Below, piece after piece: positions 37,807-48,858 of a stretch of 64,000 nucleotides of DNA (the stretch's first letter is position 1; every line of letters begins with the position of its first letter). The stretch lies in contig CAJFCJ010000005.1 in NCBI GenBank assembly GCA_904063045.1, forward strand, positions 1,023,167 through 1,087,166. The letters are read 5' to 3'. A program made the position numbers and the translations under genes. The DNA is from Dimorphilus gyrociliatus. Its lineage: Eukaryota; Annelida; Polychaeta; Dinophilidae. Below the pieces are notes generated by a model. That model made no database searches. It saw only the letters and a program-made list of their open reading frames with translations, and was not told the origin of the DNA.

Positions 37807-40390
37807 ATGGAAGCACCCAGCTTACAGGTAACGAACGTTTCTATGGAGTTAAACTTATTTGAAAATTGCGATATTCTTAAAGGGATTTTAACTGAAAATT
37901 CGAATTTAACCCACTTTCAGACTAAAGAGTTGTGCCGGCATTGCGGTTCTGAAGTCGTAGAATTTAAAAATCATCGTTTTAAGGACGAATCACTATTCAA
38001 GTTATGTTCTTCACCAATATGCGTTGCTGATGCATTTGATGACAGTTGGGCGGGTAATTTGCCATACGGAAACGATCAGCCAATTTTGGTACCTTTACCG
38101 ATAAAACCATCTGTACCGTCTCAAAACAATGACTATCAAGATATTCTAGACGAGATGAATGGGTGTGTCACAGTTCCTCACCAAACAGAAAATACTTCAG
38201 ACCTTTTACCGGTTGAGTCCAACTTTGTTCCAATAAAAACTACTGAAAATTGTAAACTAAGTGAAGATTCTTCAGGAATAGATGTTCAATCTTGCTCTTC
38301 TTCTAATTCTGATAATAAAATGAAGATGTCTAGTCAAAATGTATTTTTGAAGTTAAAAAATGAATTACCGGACAAATCTCAACTTGAAAAGAGATTCAAA
38401 GACGTGCAAAAATGGCCTCATTGGAAAAATGAACATAATCTGTGCTGGTTAGACGTTTTACTCACAATTTTCGTCCATAATTCAGTTTTAAGAAGGCTTC
38501 TAAGGATGGAGGAGAATCATAGGACCACTTTACACCAATTAATAGCTACTTACGATGATATGATACTGCTATTGAATCCGCATTTAAGAAGAGTTTCGCC
38601 CGAAAGTGATATTGAGGGAAGATATGAATTAGATAGTTCTTCGGTTGAGGATGTAGTGGAACAACATATGAATAATATTCGTTTCACAGTTCTTGACTCC
38701 TTAATACCTGATTTACGAAATTATAAAATTGGTAATGCTGAAAGTCCAGTGAATGCCTTAAAACTACTCATGAAAAATTCTGCTAATATACGGCAATTTC
38801 TACAAGTTGAATTCACAAACACAACTGTATGTCAAACATGTGGAGCGTCCGATACAACAAATTTAGTTAGAGACTTTGTCACAATACCATCTCCAACTAA
38901 AAACCTAAGCTTTAGAGCACCTACCTACCTTCGAAAGTGTCCTAATATCAAATGCAAAAACTTGGAAGCCCATAGCACTATAAAATGGAAAAATTTACCT
39001 CCCTGCTTTGCGTTTCTATTTCCAAACGGCTATAATCCTGAAAAATCAAGAATTGGCAATATATTGCAGTACCTAAATTTTGAATTTGAGCAGAAAATGT
39101 ACAAGTTGAGAGCTGTTATTCAACTTGTTGAGAAGAAATTTAAAGGAGCAGTCAATCATTTTATAACTTGGATCAGGGATTACGAATGTAAGTATAATCT
39201 TGATTTTTTCGACTAGTAGTTTTTCCTAAATATTAGTCTATCTAAGTAACATGACGTCATAATGCAGAATATGCAAATACATGTGTAGGTAAAAATGTTT
39301 TAATGAACGAGTATTGAAAACTAAGGTATGAGATTGTGTTTTATGACTAATTTGAGAACGTCACTGAGATCAAAGAATGTTATAATAGGCTTGTTTTTCG
39401 CTGTTCTTTCAGCAAGGACGATTTAAAGGCTGACGGAGACAGATATCTGTCCTGCAGTCCTCAGCCTGAAGACGAATTCTGTTTAGAACGGTACGTTGTG
39501 ATTGTTTTGCAAAAAGTGATAGTTCAATTCAAAATTCCTAAAATGCCTTTTTTTTAAATCTGTCTACTAAATGGAATATGAGGAAATTTGAATCGGACCT
39601 GATAAAAAGTAACATTAAGAATTAAGCAACGATACCCTTTTTTCTCGCTGGTATCTGGGAAGAAAGAATTTACCAAACTTGGGGATTTCGATATAGTTGT
39701 ACTCTCTTCTGAAATAACCTTTTTTGTTCTTCAGGTGGCCACTGGATGCGATGCGATGATTTATCGAATGCTGAACTACGTTTCCAGAAAAATACACCTC
39801 TGATCTATTCCACTGAAATTTCCATGCTATTTTTTGAAATTTCCGATGAAGATCCTGTAAACCTTAAACCTAGAGTGACCACACCAGTACGTACCAAACA
39901 AGCTCATGCAGCTATTCCGAATCCTATTCAGCACAACTCTAATGGAAAATCAAAATTTGACTTCAGTTCTCTAAGTAGTTTTCCATCATATCAGAGAAAA
40001 ATATCGCATTCATCACTTTCATCCCCCGTTTCTGAACCTTCGGGAAGACGAAGGAAGCGAACGAGGGATAGCCTTAGTGTAACAAATGGGGTGACAGTGA
40101 ATCTTATTCCTATATGTAAAAAGCCCAAAAAGTCGGTTAAAGAGACTCTAATTCCCGTAAGCGAAAACACTACGTCAAAAGTTGAACAGGTGCCATCCGA
40201 AATTAAGGAAGATGCAAGTGTCAATGCAGTGGATGAATCAGAATGTAAGAAAACAGAAGACAATGGAATGAGCGAACATGATATTACAAGAATAATTGAT
40301 CCTTTGCTCCCAAACAACTTGAGTACTGATTATGATTTAATGAGAGCATTGAATGACGATATTCTATCGGGATTTCTAACTGAAACTTAA
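37807..40390 (+). CDS. USPL1: SUMO isopeptidase USPL1-like
   Basis: Two exons: 37807-39187 and 39735-40390, joined in phase 1; 678 residues. An N-terminal zinc-finger-like part (CRHCGS...CSSPIC) is followed by the C98 peptidase domain. Nucleophile C213 sits in LCWLDVLLTIFVH, catalytic His H451 in NHFITWI, and the Asp is D468/D469 in MRCDDL. The last pair is supplied by exon 2. Two zinc-like pairs (CQTCG, CPNIKCKN) are retained inside the domain. The C-terminal third (~500-678) is Ser/Lys-rich and likely disordered, with KRKR-like basic patches. In vertebrates USPL1 is a SUMO-specific protease of Cajal bodies, related to ubiquitin peptidases but not acting on ubiquitin. A 78 bp exon-like segment lies in the intron (39413-39490). 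Confidence 0.88.
39413..39490 (+). other. Exon-like cassette in the USPL1 intron
   Basis: A pyrimidine-rich acceptor TTCTTTCAG and a good donor ACG|GTACGT bound 78 bp. Read in the phase set by the preceding USPL1 exon, it meets TAA after four codons; in another phase it is fully open. Inclusion would truncate USPL1 before the catalytic Asp. It could be a regulatory poison exon or chance. Confidence 0.3.
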
Positions 40391-40869
40391 TTTCGTTTAT
40401 TGCAGTATTTATTTTTGTTACTGAAAGCTTTAAGATTTCTATTGAATAAAATGGTTTTTAAAACTATCGTATATATTGTATTATTTTTATACTGCTGAAT
40501 ATATAAAAATTTGCCGTCTTTTTTCAACTTTTCTGCCCGCTGCCTCCTTTCCCGGATAATGAATTCATCACTGCCAACAGTCGAAGCGTCTTTCCACAAT
40601 CATATCGTCCTAGAAAAATATAGTAAGCGTTAACTCGCTGAGATAAGCATTAGCCCTTTTTGTCTGTACATTTACATATCAAGTTTCCTCTCTGAAAAAC
40701 AAAAAAATCTCCAAAAAATAACTGGAGCGTTGTTTAGTCAAAAGTTAGACGCAGCTCGTCGAGTAGCCCGACTCTAGTGTGAGTAGCTATTCTTGAGGGT
40801 CTTTAAATCTGTATTAAATATTTAATACGATTGTTTTTTTTTTGCAGAGCTTATATATCACGTAATTTT

Positions 40870-43800
40870 ATGGATACCGTAGTCGCTGTTGGATTTCTCT
40901 TCTATTCCTTTTTAATACAATCAGAAGCCGCTTGTAAGTTCTATAAGTGTTAGGAGGAAGGATGAATTTATTCCTGCTTGCATATTCGCAACTTTCTTAT
41001 ATAAAATTTTATATTAGATGTTAGCTCATCGTGTAAAAAACCATATTTCCCGTGCAAGAACTCAACTTCCGGTTCAAAGGTATGAAAAGTTAATTAAAAT
41101 AGAAAAATGCAAATATTAGGAAATACTTTATGTACTGTATATGATTTTACATTCCTCAATGATCAATCAAGTACTGTCTTCACCAATTTTTCTGGTGCGA
41201 TGGAAAAACTCACTGCATTGATAATGCTGATGAAAAACGAGATCTGTGTGAAAGTAAGTTTACTATAATATGTTTTTTATTTGTATTTTTTATTATTTTT
41301 GTTTTTTTTTATACAAATCACTAAGATATCTTACTTTTCGACGTACAGATGTTTATAGTTCGAAATCTCGAGCTCTGTCTAAAAATGTTAATTTCAAACT
41401 AGCCGCAAATTTCAACAATCGAAGAAATCTTTTTAGTTTCTTTCACAGTTGCAGTAAGTTGAAAAAATGTTTCTTTTTTTTCATCTTCTCTTTAATCTTT
41501 TAAAAATGTACGACGAATAGAATTGAAGGTTTTACCTTCAAAGGGTCTTTGCAATTGTTATAGTAAGACGAAAATGATATGCGATGGAATGAATACTACT
41601 CTAGTTGGCGATGAATTCGATAGAGATACAACAAAAATGTAAACGAAATCATATATAATAATAATTTCCCAAGAATAAATCAATGCTACTTTGTTTTTAA
41701 GTGTTATTCAAAATCCGAATATAGAGCATTTGGATTTTAATTGGTGTCGGTTAAATATCTCCTATAAGAGCTTAACAGTTTTGTAAGTATGTTTTTTTTT
41801 AACGTTTCTTCCTATAAAACCAATCATTTTTTTGAGTAGATCTTTGAAGAATGTCAATCGATTAACCTTCAAGGAGTATTGTTTGTACAGGACGCTTCCA
41901 AATCTTAAATCAATGTAGGAATATTTATAATTAAATGTGTGTAATAGGATCCTTATAAATATTGATTACATCGAAATCAGATTCATTAAGAACAGCGGAT
42001 TTATGAGTATACGAAATGGAACCTTTAGAAATCTCTACCACTTAATCAGGATGTAAGTAGGCAATTTTGAAGGGTTAATCAAACGACCGTCTCTTCCGTT
42101 TCAAACAGATTTGCGAATGATAATAAGATATCGCTTTTGGACAAAGACGCTTTTTCCAACCTAATAAATCTTACTTGGATGTAGGAATTATAAAACAAAA
42201 AATCTCTTAAACGTTCTATTCTATTTTTAACTATTTAACATCTTTATTCATTTTGTTTAGACAAATGAATGGAAACGAACTAATCCTAAGCGAACCTTTC
42301 CCAGAAAGTTTGTCATTAACAACGCTGTAAGAGAGTATCAATTCGTAATTCAACAATTGCATTTTCCCGCGTTATTATTTATAGATTTCTTCGAAACAAT
42401 AGAATTACTAGGATATCATCAACTACTTTTGCAAAAGTTCCCTCATTAACTTGGCTGTAAGTAAACTGTTGGTTAATAAATCAATGGAAGTAGTACAATC
42501 TATATCTTCGCCTTATATCATTCTATTTAGTGACTTAAATGGTAATCTTATTAAGACAATAGAGAGAAGTTCTTTCGTTAATTTAAGACGGATTGAAATT
42601 ATGTAAGTATACTTATATATAAAATTTATTACAAGAGGAAGGAAGGAAGCAAGCAAGGGAGAGAGAGACAGGAAGAATAAGATGATGAATGAGAGGAAGA
42701 AGAAAAAAAATGACTACTATTTTTTTCTTATCTTCTTTTCAGTGACTTATCAAAGAATTGTCTGAGAAAATTAAAATCGGAATATTTTATCGGCAAAAAC
42801 CAAACAAGTATCGTCACTCAATTTTCCATTGCGCACAATCCTTTAACACTGAGAAGAGGAGACGATTTCCTTAAAGGAATGAAACGATTAGAGACGCTGT
42901 AAGTCATTTGACATATATGATTTACGTAGCTGCTTTTATCATTTTCATTCTTTGACATTTGTCCATTTTAGTAATCTCTCAGGAGTTGAGATAAACAGCA
43001 TTAATCTCAGCGAAAACAAACGTTTAAGACACGTCTATTTCAAAAAGTTTTCCTACTGTCAGTTTGCCCCTGAAGTTCAAGTTTGTCAGCCGAAAACCGA
43101 CGGTCTATCGAGTGACAAGCAGTTAATTGATAATTTGAATCTACGTTATTTCGTATGGGTTATATCGATTCTGACAGTAATAAGTAACCTATTCGTCATG
43201 GCTTACAGAGTTGGCAGAGAGGATAGAAATTTTCATTCCATCTTTATATTTAATCTAAGTGGTAGATATTGTTGCTAGGCGTCTGCCTGAAAAAATTCAA
43301 TTCTGATTTCTAATGATCACATACAGCTGCCGATCTGATGGTTGGCTTGTATCTTTTAATGATAGCATCAAGAGATGTCATGTATAGAGATAAGTTTATT
43401 CATAGTATGCATCAGTGGGTTTACAGCAACTGGTGCCAAATTACGGGTTTCATAGCTATGGTATAAATTAAATAAATTTATAAAAAAAATAATCAATAAA
43501 AAGCATCTTTAACGCAATTTTTAAGCTGGGAAGCGAATCTTCTGTCATAATTTTGGCATTTATGTCCATTGAGAGATTTCTTACGATCTCTTACCCTTAT
43601 AAGAAGTTCGTACGGACAAAGATGCGAGCTCTTTTGTGCATGACTGTAATCTGGGTTATAGGAATAATTCTTTCAGCTATTCCCCTTTTTGTGTATGGTC
43701 GTTATTTCTACGGACAAAATGCGGTAATTATAGTATTTTACGTACTTATCCAACATAAATAGACTCGTACTGAATGATTATAGACACTATGCATAAATAT

Positions 43801-44567
43801 CTTCTCTAAGACAAGTAAAAAGACTACCTCCCGCCGTTTTTATACTTTTTATTTCCAGGTTTGTCTTCCTTTGCATATTCATGATACGTTTATGACTGGA
43901 TGGGAGTTTTCGGCCCTTGTTTTCATTGGAATAAATTTTGTAGCGTTCATGCTTATCGCTTCAACCTACTCAGCCATGTTTATCAATATTAGAAATACTA
44001 GAAAAGCTTCGGCCCAACCAAACTCGGAAAAAAGTTTTGCAATTCGATTTTTCTTTATTGTTCTTACTGATGCTTGCTGCTGGATCCCTATTATCGTTCT
44101 GAAAATTCTTGCTTTCTGCGATATCTTGATTGATCGTTGGTATTTGTGAGTTTAGTAATTTTACAAAAGCTGAGCTTTTCTTTTACATTTAGAGAGAGTT
44201 TATGGGTGGTTATCTATCTTAGTTCTTCCGATTAACAGTCTTATAAACCCACTGCTGTATAGTTTATCAACACCTGTATTTATTCGGCGGGCTGGAGATG
44301 TATCAAGATATCATTGGAGAAGAATTGTTCCTAAATCGCTCTCTCGTGAGTCGTTCAGAAATGAATTTGTGTTTATTAAATTGACAAATGAAATATCTCC
44401 TTATATCAGTTTCCCAGCCACGGCGTTCGTCTGCTAAGACTTCTGCAATTACAGGAGCGCTTTCGTTAGAGAATAGGAAGAAATCGACAATAATACATTG
44501 TTCAAAACTCAATCAAACATCGAAGGGAAATGGAGATTGCAGGGAAGATGCTTCAGATTGTGTTTAG
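40870..44567 (+). CDS. Relaxin-receptor-like GPCR (LDLa-LRR-7TM, type C LGR)
   Basis: Nineteen exons: 40870-40933, 41018-41079, 41172-41253, 41349-41453, 41521-41638, 41702-41782, 41840-41914, 41948-42052, 42109-42180, 42261-42326, 42385-42456, 42531-42602, 42743-42898, 42972-43261, 43327-43460, 43526-43723, 43859-44145, 44197-44345, 44410-44567; all phases agree and give 781 residues. After a signal peptide come one LDLa module (CDGKTHCIDNADE), an LRR N-cap (CNCYSKTKMICDG) and about nine leucine-rich repeats. Most repeats are one exon each, cut in phase 2, as in vertebrate LGRs. The 7TM region has NLSAADLMVGLYL, SIERFLTISYPY (ERF in the DRY position) and PINSLINPLLYSLS (NPxxY-type). Family: receptors for relaxin/insulin-like peptides, Gs-coupled in vertebrates, with LDLa required for signalling. 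The last exon's use of the third of several tandem AGs (44195-44196) is chosen because only it keeps frame. Confidence 0.88.
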
Positions 44568-44906
44568 TCATTAATTAACTATTAAAATATTAATTATAAA
44601 TAAGTTATCAACCCCTTTAACCCGGAAACAATTTTCCATTTTTCTCTTATTCATTACTATTGTTCTTCCCCTTCTTTTGTTATCGCGTTTACGTAATAAT
44701 CTTCAATAGTTTATCCCGGTATCGCCATTAAATGTTCAGTTCAATCGGGATAGGCCTAATATTTATTGTTCTAACTGTGCTCATTAAGCGTTTGACAATC
44801 GCGTTTAACCAAACGACGTCAACGGATATCAACGTTCGGTAGGCCGTTTATAGTTTAGTGGTGACATAAATGGGACACCAAATCGAAAGAGTACCTTAGT
44901 TTTAAT

Positions 44907-45608
44907 ATGTCTTTCGACGACTTCTCATCATCTTACGAGCCTTCGATCCCATGGTTATGGATCAATTCCGGATTGTCCAACGATGTTATAATGGAGCAGC
45001 TAATTCCTGATATACAATTACCTTGGGTACCACCACCGGTTATACCATGTCCAACTGGCCCAAAGAGTTCTTGTTCTCAAGCAGCAGAATACGAAATTAA
45101 AAAAGAGCCGAGTAACCAATTGAAAAATGCCTTATCTGATTTACAAAAAGCGGAGAGAGAATGTGAAATATTAGAACAAGAGTTTGAAACTGTTAAATCA
45201 AAGATAAAGAGAAGGAAGCCGGGACCAAGAGCTGGTGCGCGTAATATGATGTATAAAAAACCGGAAACATATGTTCAAATTGTCTCAAAAGCCATTCTCT
45301 CGAAACCTGAACGAAGAGCGTCATTAGCAGATATATACGAATATGTAGAATCAACAAAGTCATCAGTAACAGAAATTCCTTGTTCATCGTGGAAAAATAC
45401 TGTTAGACACACACTAAGTACTCATGAATTTTTCATAAGAGTTTCAAAAGCAGAGAACGGCCTTGGTTACGTATGGTCAATTCATCCAGATTGTGTACAA
45501 ATGTTTGAAAGCGGAAACTTTGAAGTCCGACAGGCCAGAGTAACAGCTAAAATGAATCCTGTAAAGCAGTATTGTTGTTCGCGAAAACATAAGACTACAA
45601 ATGTTTAA
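44907..45608 (+). CDS. Forkhead-box transcription factor (divergent)
   Basis: A single-exon gene of 233 residues. A Lys/Arg linker (RRKPGPRAG) leads into a forkhead winged helix (~112-205). Helix 1 is TYVQIVSKAILSKPERRAS, helix 2 LADIYEYVE, and recognition helix WKNTVRHTLSTHEFFIRV, with Asn, Arg and His of the canonical N-S-I-R-H contact set kept. Wing 2 starts at GYVWSIHPDCVQMFESGNF. The N-terminus has an acidic/aromatic region that may activate. It differs from standard subfamilies at helix 1 (usual KPPYSYIALI), so class is left open; lack of introns fits a retrocopy or an intronless Fox gene. It sits 280 bp upstream of a gene that ends in two degenerate copies of the same fold. Confidence 0.85.
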   Translation: MSFDDFSSSYEPSIPWLWINSGLSNDVIMEQLIPDIQLPWVPPPVIPCPTGPKSSCSQAAEYEIKKEPSNQLKNALSDLQKAERECEILEQEFETVKSKIKRRKPGPRAGARNMMYKKPETYVQIVSKAILSKPERRASLADIYEYVESTKSSVTEIPCSSWKNTVRHTLSTHEFFIRVSKAENGLGYVWSIHPDCVQMFESGNFEVRQARVTAKMNPVKQYCCSRKHKTTNV

Positions 45609-45887
45609 AATTATTTATTTACCGTTTAATTTTAAATGTACATGTTTTTTTTTTCAATGGTCGTTAATTTCAATACAAATGAGACCCGCCAAAACTAATT
45701 GAGAATTTCCGGTTTTAGACTGGCAACCTAATCCGCTGCATTAAAAATCATTCATTAGGTCAGCTGGACAGTTAATCGGGTATATTTTTTGAATGTAGAT
45801 GTGCCTTAACAACTTTCACAAAGTTGCCGAAATAAGCTTTCTTTGGATAACTATCTGTTTATAAGTATAACTCAAACAAATACGGAT

Positions 45888-47714
45888 ATGAATACGAGAT
45901 CTAGAATGATAAAAATGGAATGTGAAAGTTCATTTGAAGATTTGGGACTTTCAAATAACAAATATGACTCTCAAATTATCGCTCTCATTAATTATTTACA
46001 AAAAAAGAAATGTTTTGAATTCAAAGAAATACCTATTTTGAGAACAAATGGAAAAGCAAAACCACTTGATCAATTACTTATGATAATTCTACAAAGTAAG
46101 GAAATTTGGAAACATGTAACACAATTTTCAACCGGTTCCCTTCTCTTTGAGCTATTTCTCTCATTCTATAAGGAAGTTGTTAGGGCCAATCCAAATTGTC
46201 TGAAATTTGGAAGTATTTTTGACCACCAGAGCAGAACATTCTTTCTTTTAAAAGAATCCAAATTTATTGAAGAAATGGTTGAGCTAAAGCAGAGTATAAC
46301 ATCCATATTAGAGTCTGAGAACCTTGCAAAGCGGCTCACAAACTGTGACGATTTCGTTATAGTGTTGAATAAACTATTGGGAGACGCCTGTGACCCAGTA
46401 ACTTATTTTACGCAAACCGACTGCGTAAGATGCGGAAGTTATCGGAAACATCACGAATGCAAAGAAAACATGGATTCTGTATCCATTTCGGGAGTCGTAA
46501 AAAATTTAGACATGTGTTTGCCTGTCTATTATGACAATTGCACAAAATGTAATTACTCGGATACCCCGCACTATATAGTATGGCATGAAATTCCTCAGTT
46601 TTTAATGGTTTCCTTCAAAGTTCCATACTCTTTTGAAAGTCATATGAGATTGGATGAAGTGGAGAAGAGTTTGAATTTTGAATTCAATTCAAAATCCTAC
46701 GTACTCCATAGTATTACTTACAAACGGGATAGAGAGGTTGTCGGCAGTTGGATTAAAAGTTTTGACAGTTGTTTTGCATACTTTTTCCTTAATACTTTAA
46801 TTACATTAAATCTTTTAAATTCCTTTCAGGTGGACTTTGGTTGGAGACGAAACGATTTCGTTACTCGGGCAAATTGTCAAAATGTAATAATGAAAAGATA
46901 AGTTTGAAAAATATAAAGTTAATTGTTTTCCAACGAAGTTATAAAGTGATGAAAAATAGTATATCCAATAGACCAGCTTGTTCAAAGCACGAAAGAAAGA
47001 ATCAAAAGATACTGGAAAAGAAAAAATTCACTGCTATTTACACAGAGGAAATATATAATTTTCTTCGTTTACGAGAAAGTAAGAAAGCGGATCTTGAAGA
47101 AATCTATAATCACTTAAAAACTGCAATTTCACGAGGAAGATTGAGGAAAAGAACAGCCTTATCGGTTATGCTTGAGTCGAATAAGTTTTGGAAATTGGAA
47201 ACGGGTTATTGGACTATTAAAACGGAATTCCTTCAAAGGTTCTCGTCAACATTTCGCACAAGCGATGTTAAAATAGAGAAATCGGAAGAGCCTGTGGTAA
47301 GATTCTCGAATAAATGATAATAACAAATAAAATTAAAAGTAAGCAATGATCCTATAGGATTGTGATAGGAAAAACTGGGCACTGGAAGGAGAAAGCGACC
47401 AGGATGAAGCAACTCACGTTAATGATTTAGAAGAGCAAGGGCATTTTGAGAAATACGTGGAAATTATTCTAAAAAGCATATTAAGAAATGAAAATCGCTT
47501 TACAACGACAAGAGAAATCTTTTGCAATTTAAATTCTTATTATGGAAATGTACCGCCGTACGGATGCAGACCCCTTGTCCTTCAAATTTTAAAAAAATCA
47601 AAATGTTTCGTGTGCAAGAAATTTGGTCATTGGAATTTAACGAAGAGTTCTTACAGAGCCGTCAAATCCGGAATATTTGACCTTAGAACATTAGAAATTT
47701 TACTTAACAGTTAG
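45888..47714 (+). CDS. USPL1-like pseudoenzyme fused to two degenerate forkhead-like domains
   Basis: Three exons: 45888-46770, 46830-47296, 47358-47714; 568 residues, all in frame. Residues ~40-340 follow USPL1: AKPLDQLLMIIL aligns with LCWLDVLLTIF (Cys replaced by Lys 58), zinc-like pairs CVRCG and CTKC are kept, and SLNFEFNSKSYVL matches YLNFEFEQKMYKL. HFITWI becomes VVGSWI, and the Asp site MRCDDL becomes LETKRF. All three catalytic residues are lost. The intron at 46770 is at the same position and phase as in USPL1. Residues ~361-425 (LEEIYNHL ... KFWKLETGYWTI) and ~483-544 (YVEIILKSILRNENRFTTT ... KKFGHWNL) look like eroded forkhead winged helices; the second continues with SGIFDLR, like SGNFEVR in the neighbouring forkhead. 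No premature stop is seen, so it appears to be a functional gene. Role inferred only: chromatin-bound SUMO-related scaffold. Confidence 0.7.
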
Positions 47715-48858
47715 CAGTTAGCTAATTTATATATATTTATATTTATATCTATATATATAAGATACTAGTGACATCTGTCTACTTGAGTTTAAAATACATT
47801 ACATAAGTTTTCACCTTTAGGTCGTACTGTAGACTGTTTAGAAGCAAATGCTGCATTTTTTTTAAAGTTGATTTCTAAGAGCTTAGGGAGAAACTTCAGA
47901 TTTTGAAACCCTGGGAAAATCAGTATTAAGTTTACACTCTCTTTAAAACTGAATTAGAAAGTAAAGCGATTTTTTTTATATTGATCGAACCTATCTATTT
48001 TGTTTGTACTTTTTCCCTTTTGATTTAGGAAGACATGCTCTTTGGTTTTTTTTTACTAAGATAAATATCAACAAATGTTATATCGCTAATGAGAAAAAAA
48101 AAGTAGTATTTTTTTTTTTAAAAAGAAAGAAAGAAACAGAAAATAAAAAAAATGTAACAGTTTACTTTAATATACATTTTTTCGTCTGGAAAAAGTTCAA
48201 TAAATTTGCATTCTTAATGGTAACGTTTACATACAGCTGCCGAGATATACATAATTTAAATATTTAAACTTTTTATATCGAAAAAGAAAAGGATAAATTA
48301 GCTCTTCCATATCCTATGCATACATTCATTAATAATATAGACTAGTCGGAAGATGAGAAAGATGATTTTCTCACGTTGACAAGGTACAAAAAAAAACAAC
48401 TTTCTACGCAATTGAAACTTAGATTTTAAGGCGCCAGTTAAACTTTTTTATTTTTTTTATTAGGTCAACCGTATGTTATCAATAATATATGTGCTACTTT
48501 CGTAACACATAAAGTGCAAACTTAAGTCTTTGAATATATGCGTGCCAGTAAGTTAAAGTGTCCAATAAAGAAGTTTAAAGGTATAATTATCTCGGTCTTG
48601 AAAAGACTATTGATATACATTTTTTTCTTTCTCTCCAAGCTATCGCAATCGTTCAAAGGTTTAGCGAATATTTTAGTGCTTTCGGTGCTATTAATGTTAT
48701 GATTTTATTGAACATTAATAAAAATAAGAATAAGAATACAGATTTGACAAATGAAAAGGCTTGTGGGTGGGAGATCACAGCGTGTGGGAGAAGTAAAGGA
48801 TTAACAGCACTAAGAAACTAATACACGTTTCTATCTATTTAAAGGGTATACATACACT
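47715..48858. other. Intergenic, no gene seen
   Basis: The 3' sides of two convergent genes. AT-rich, with poly-A/T runs; the 87-residue ORF at 48004-48267 is a low-complexity frame. Confidence 0.6.

Noticed and set aside
48004-48267. 87-residue ORF downstream of the chimera
   Set aside because: The peptide comes from poly-A/poly-T rich sequence and has no promoter or splice support.
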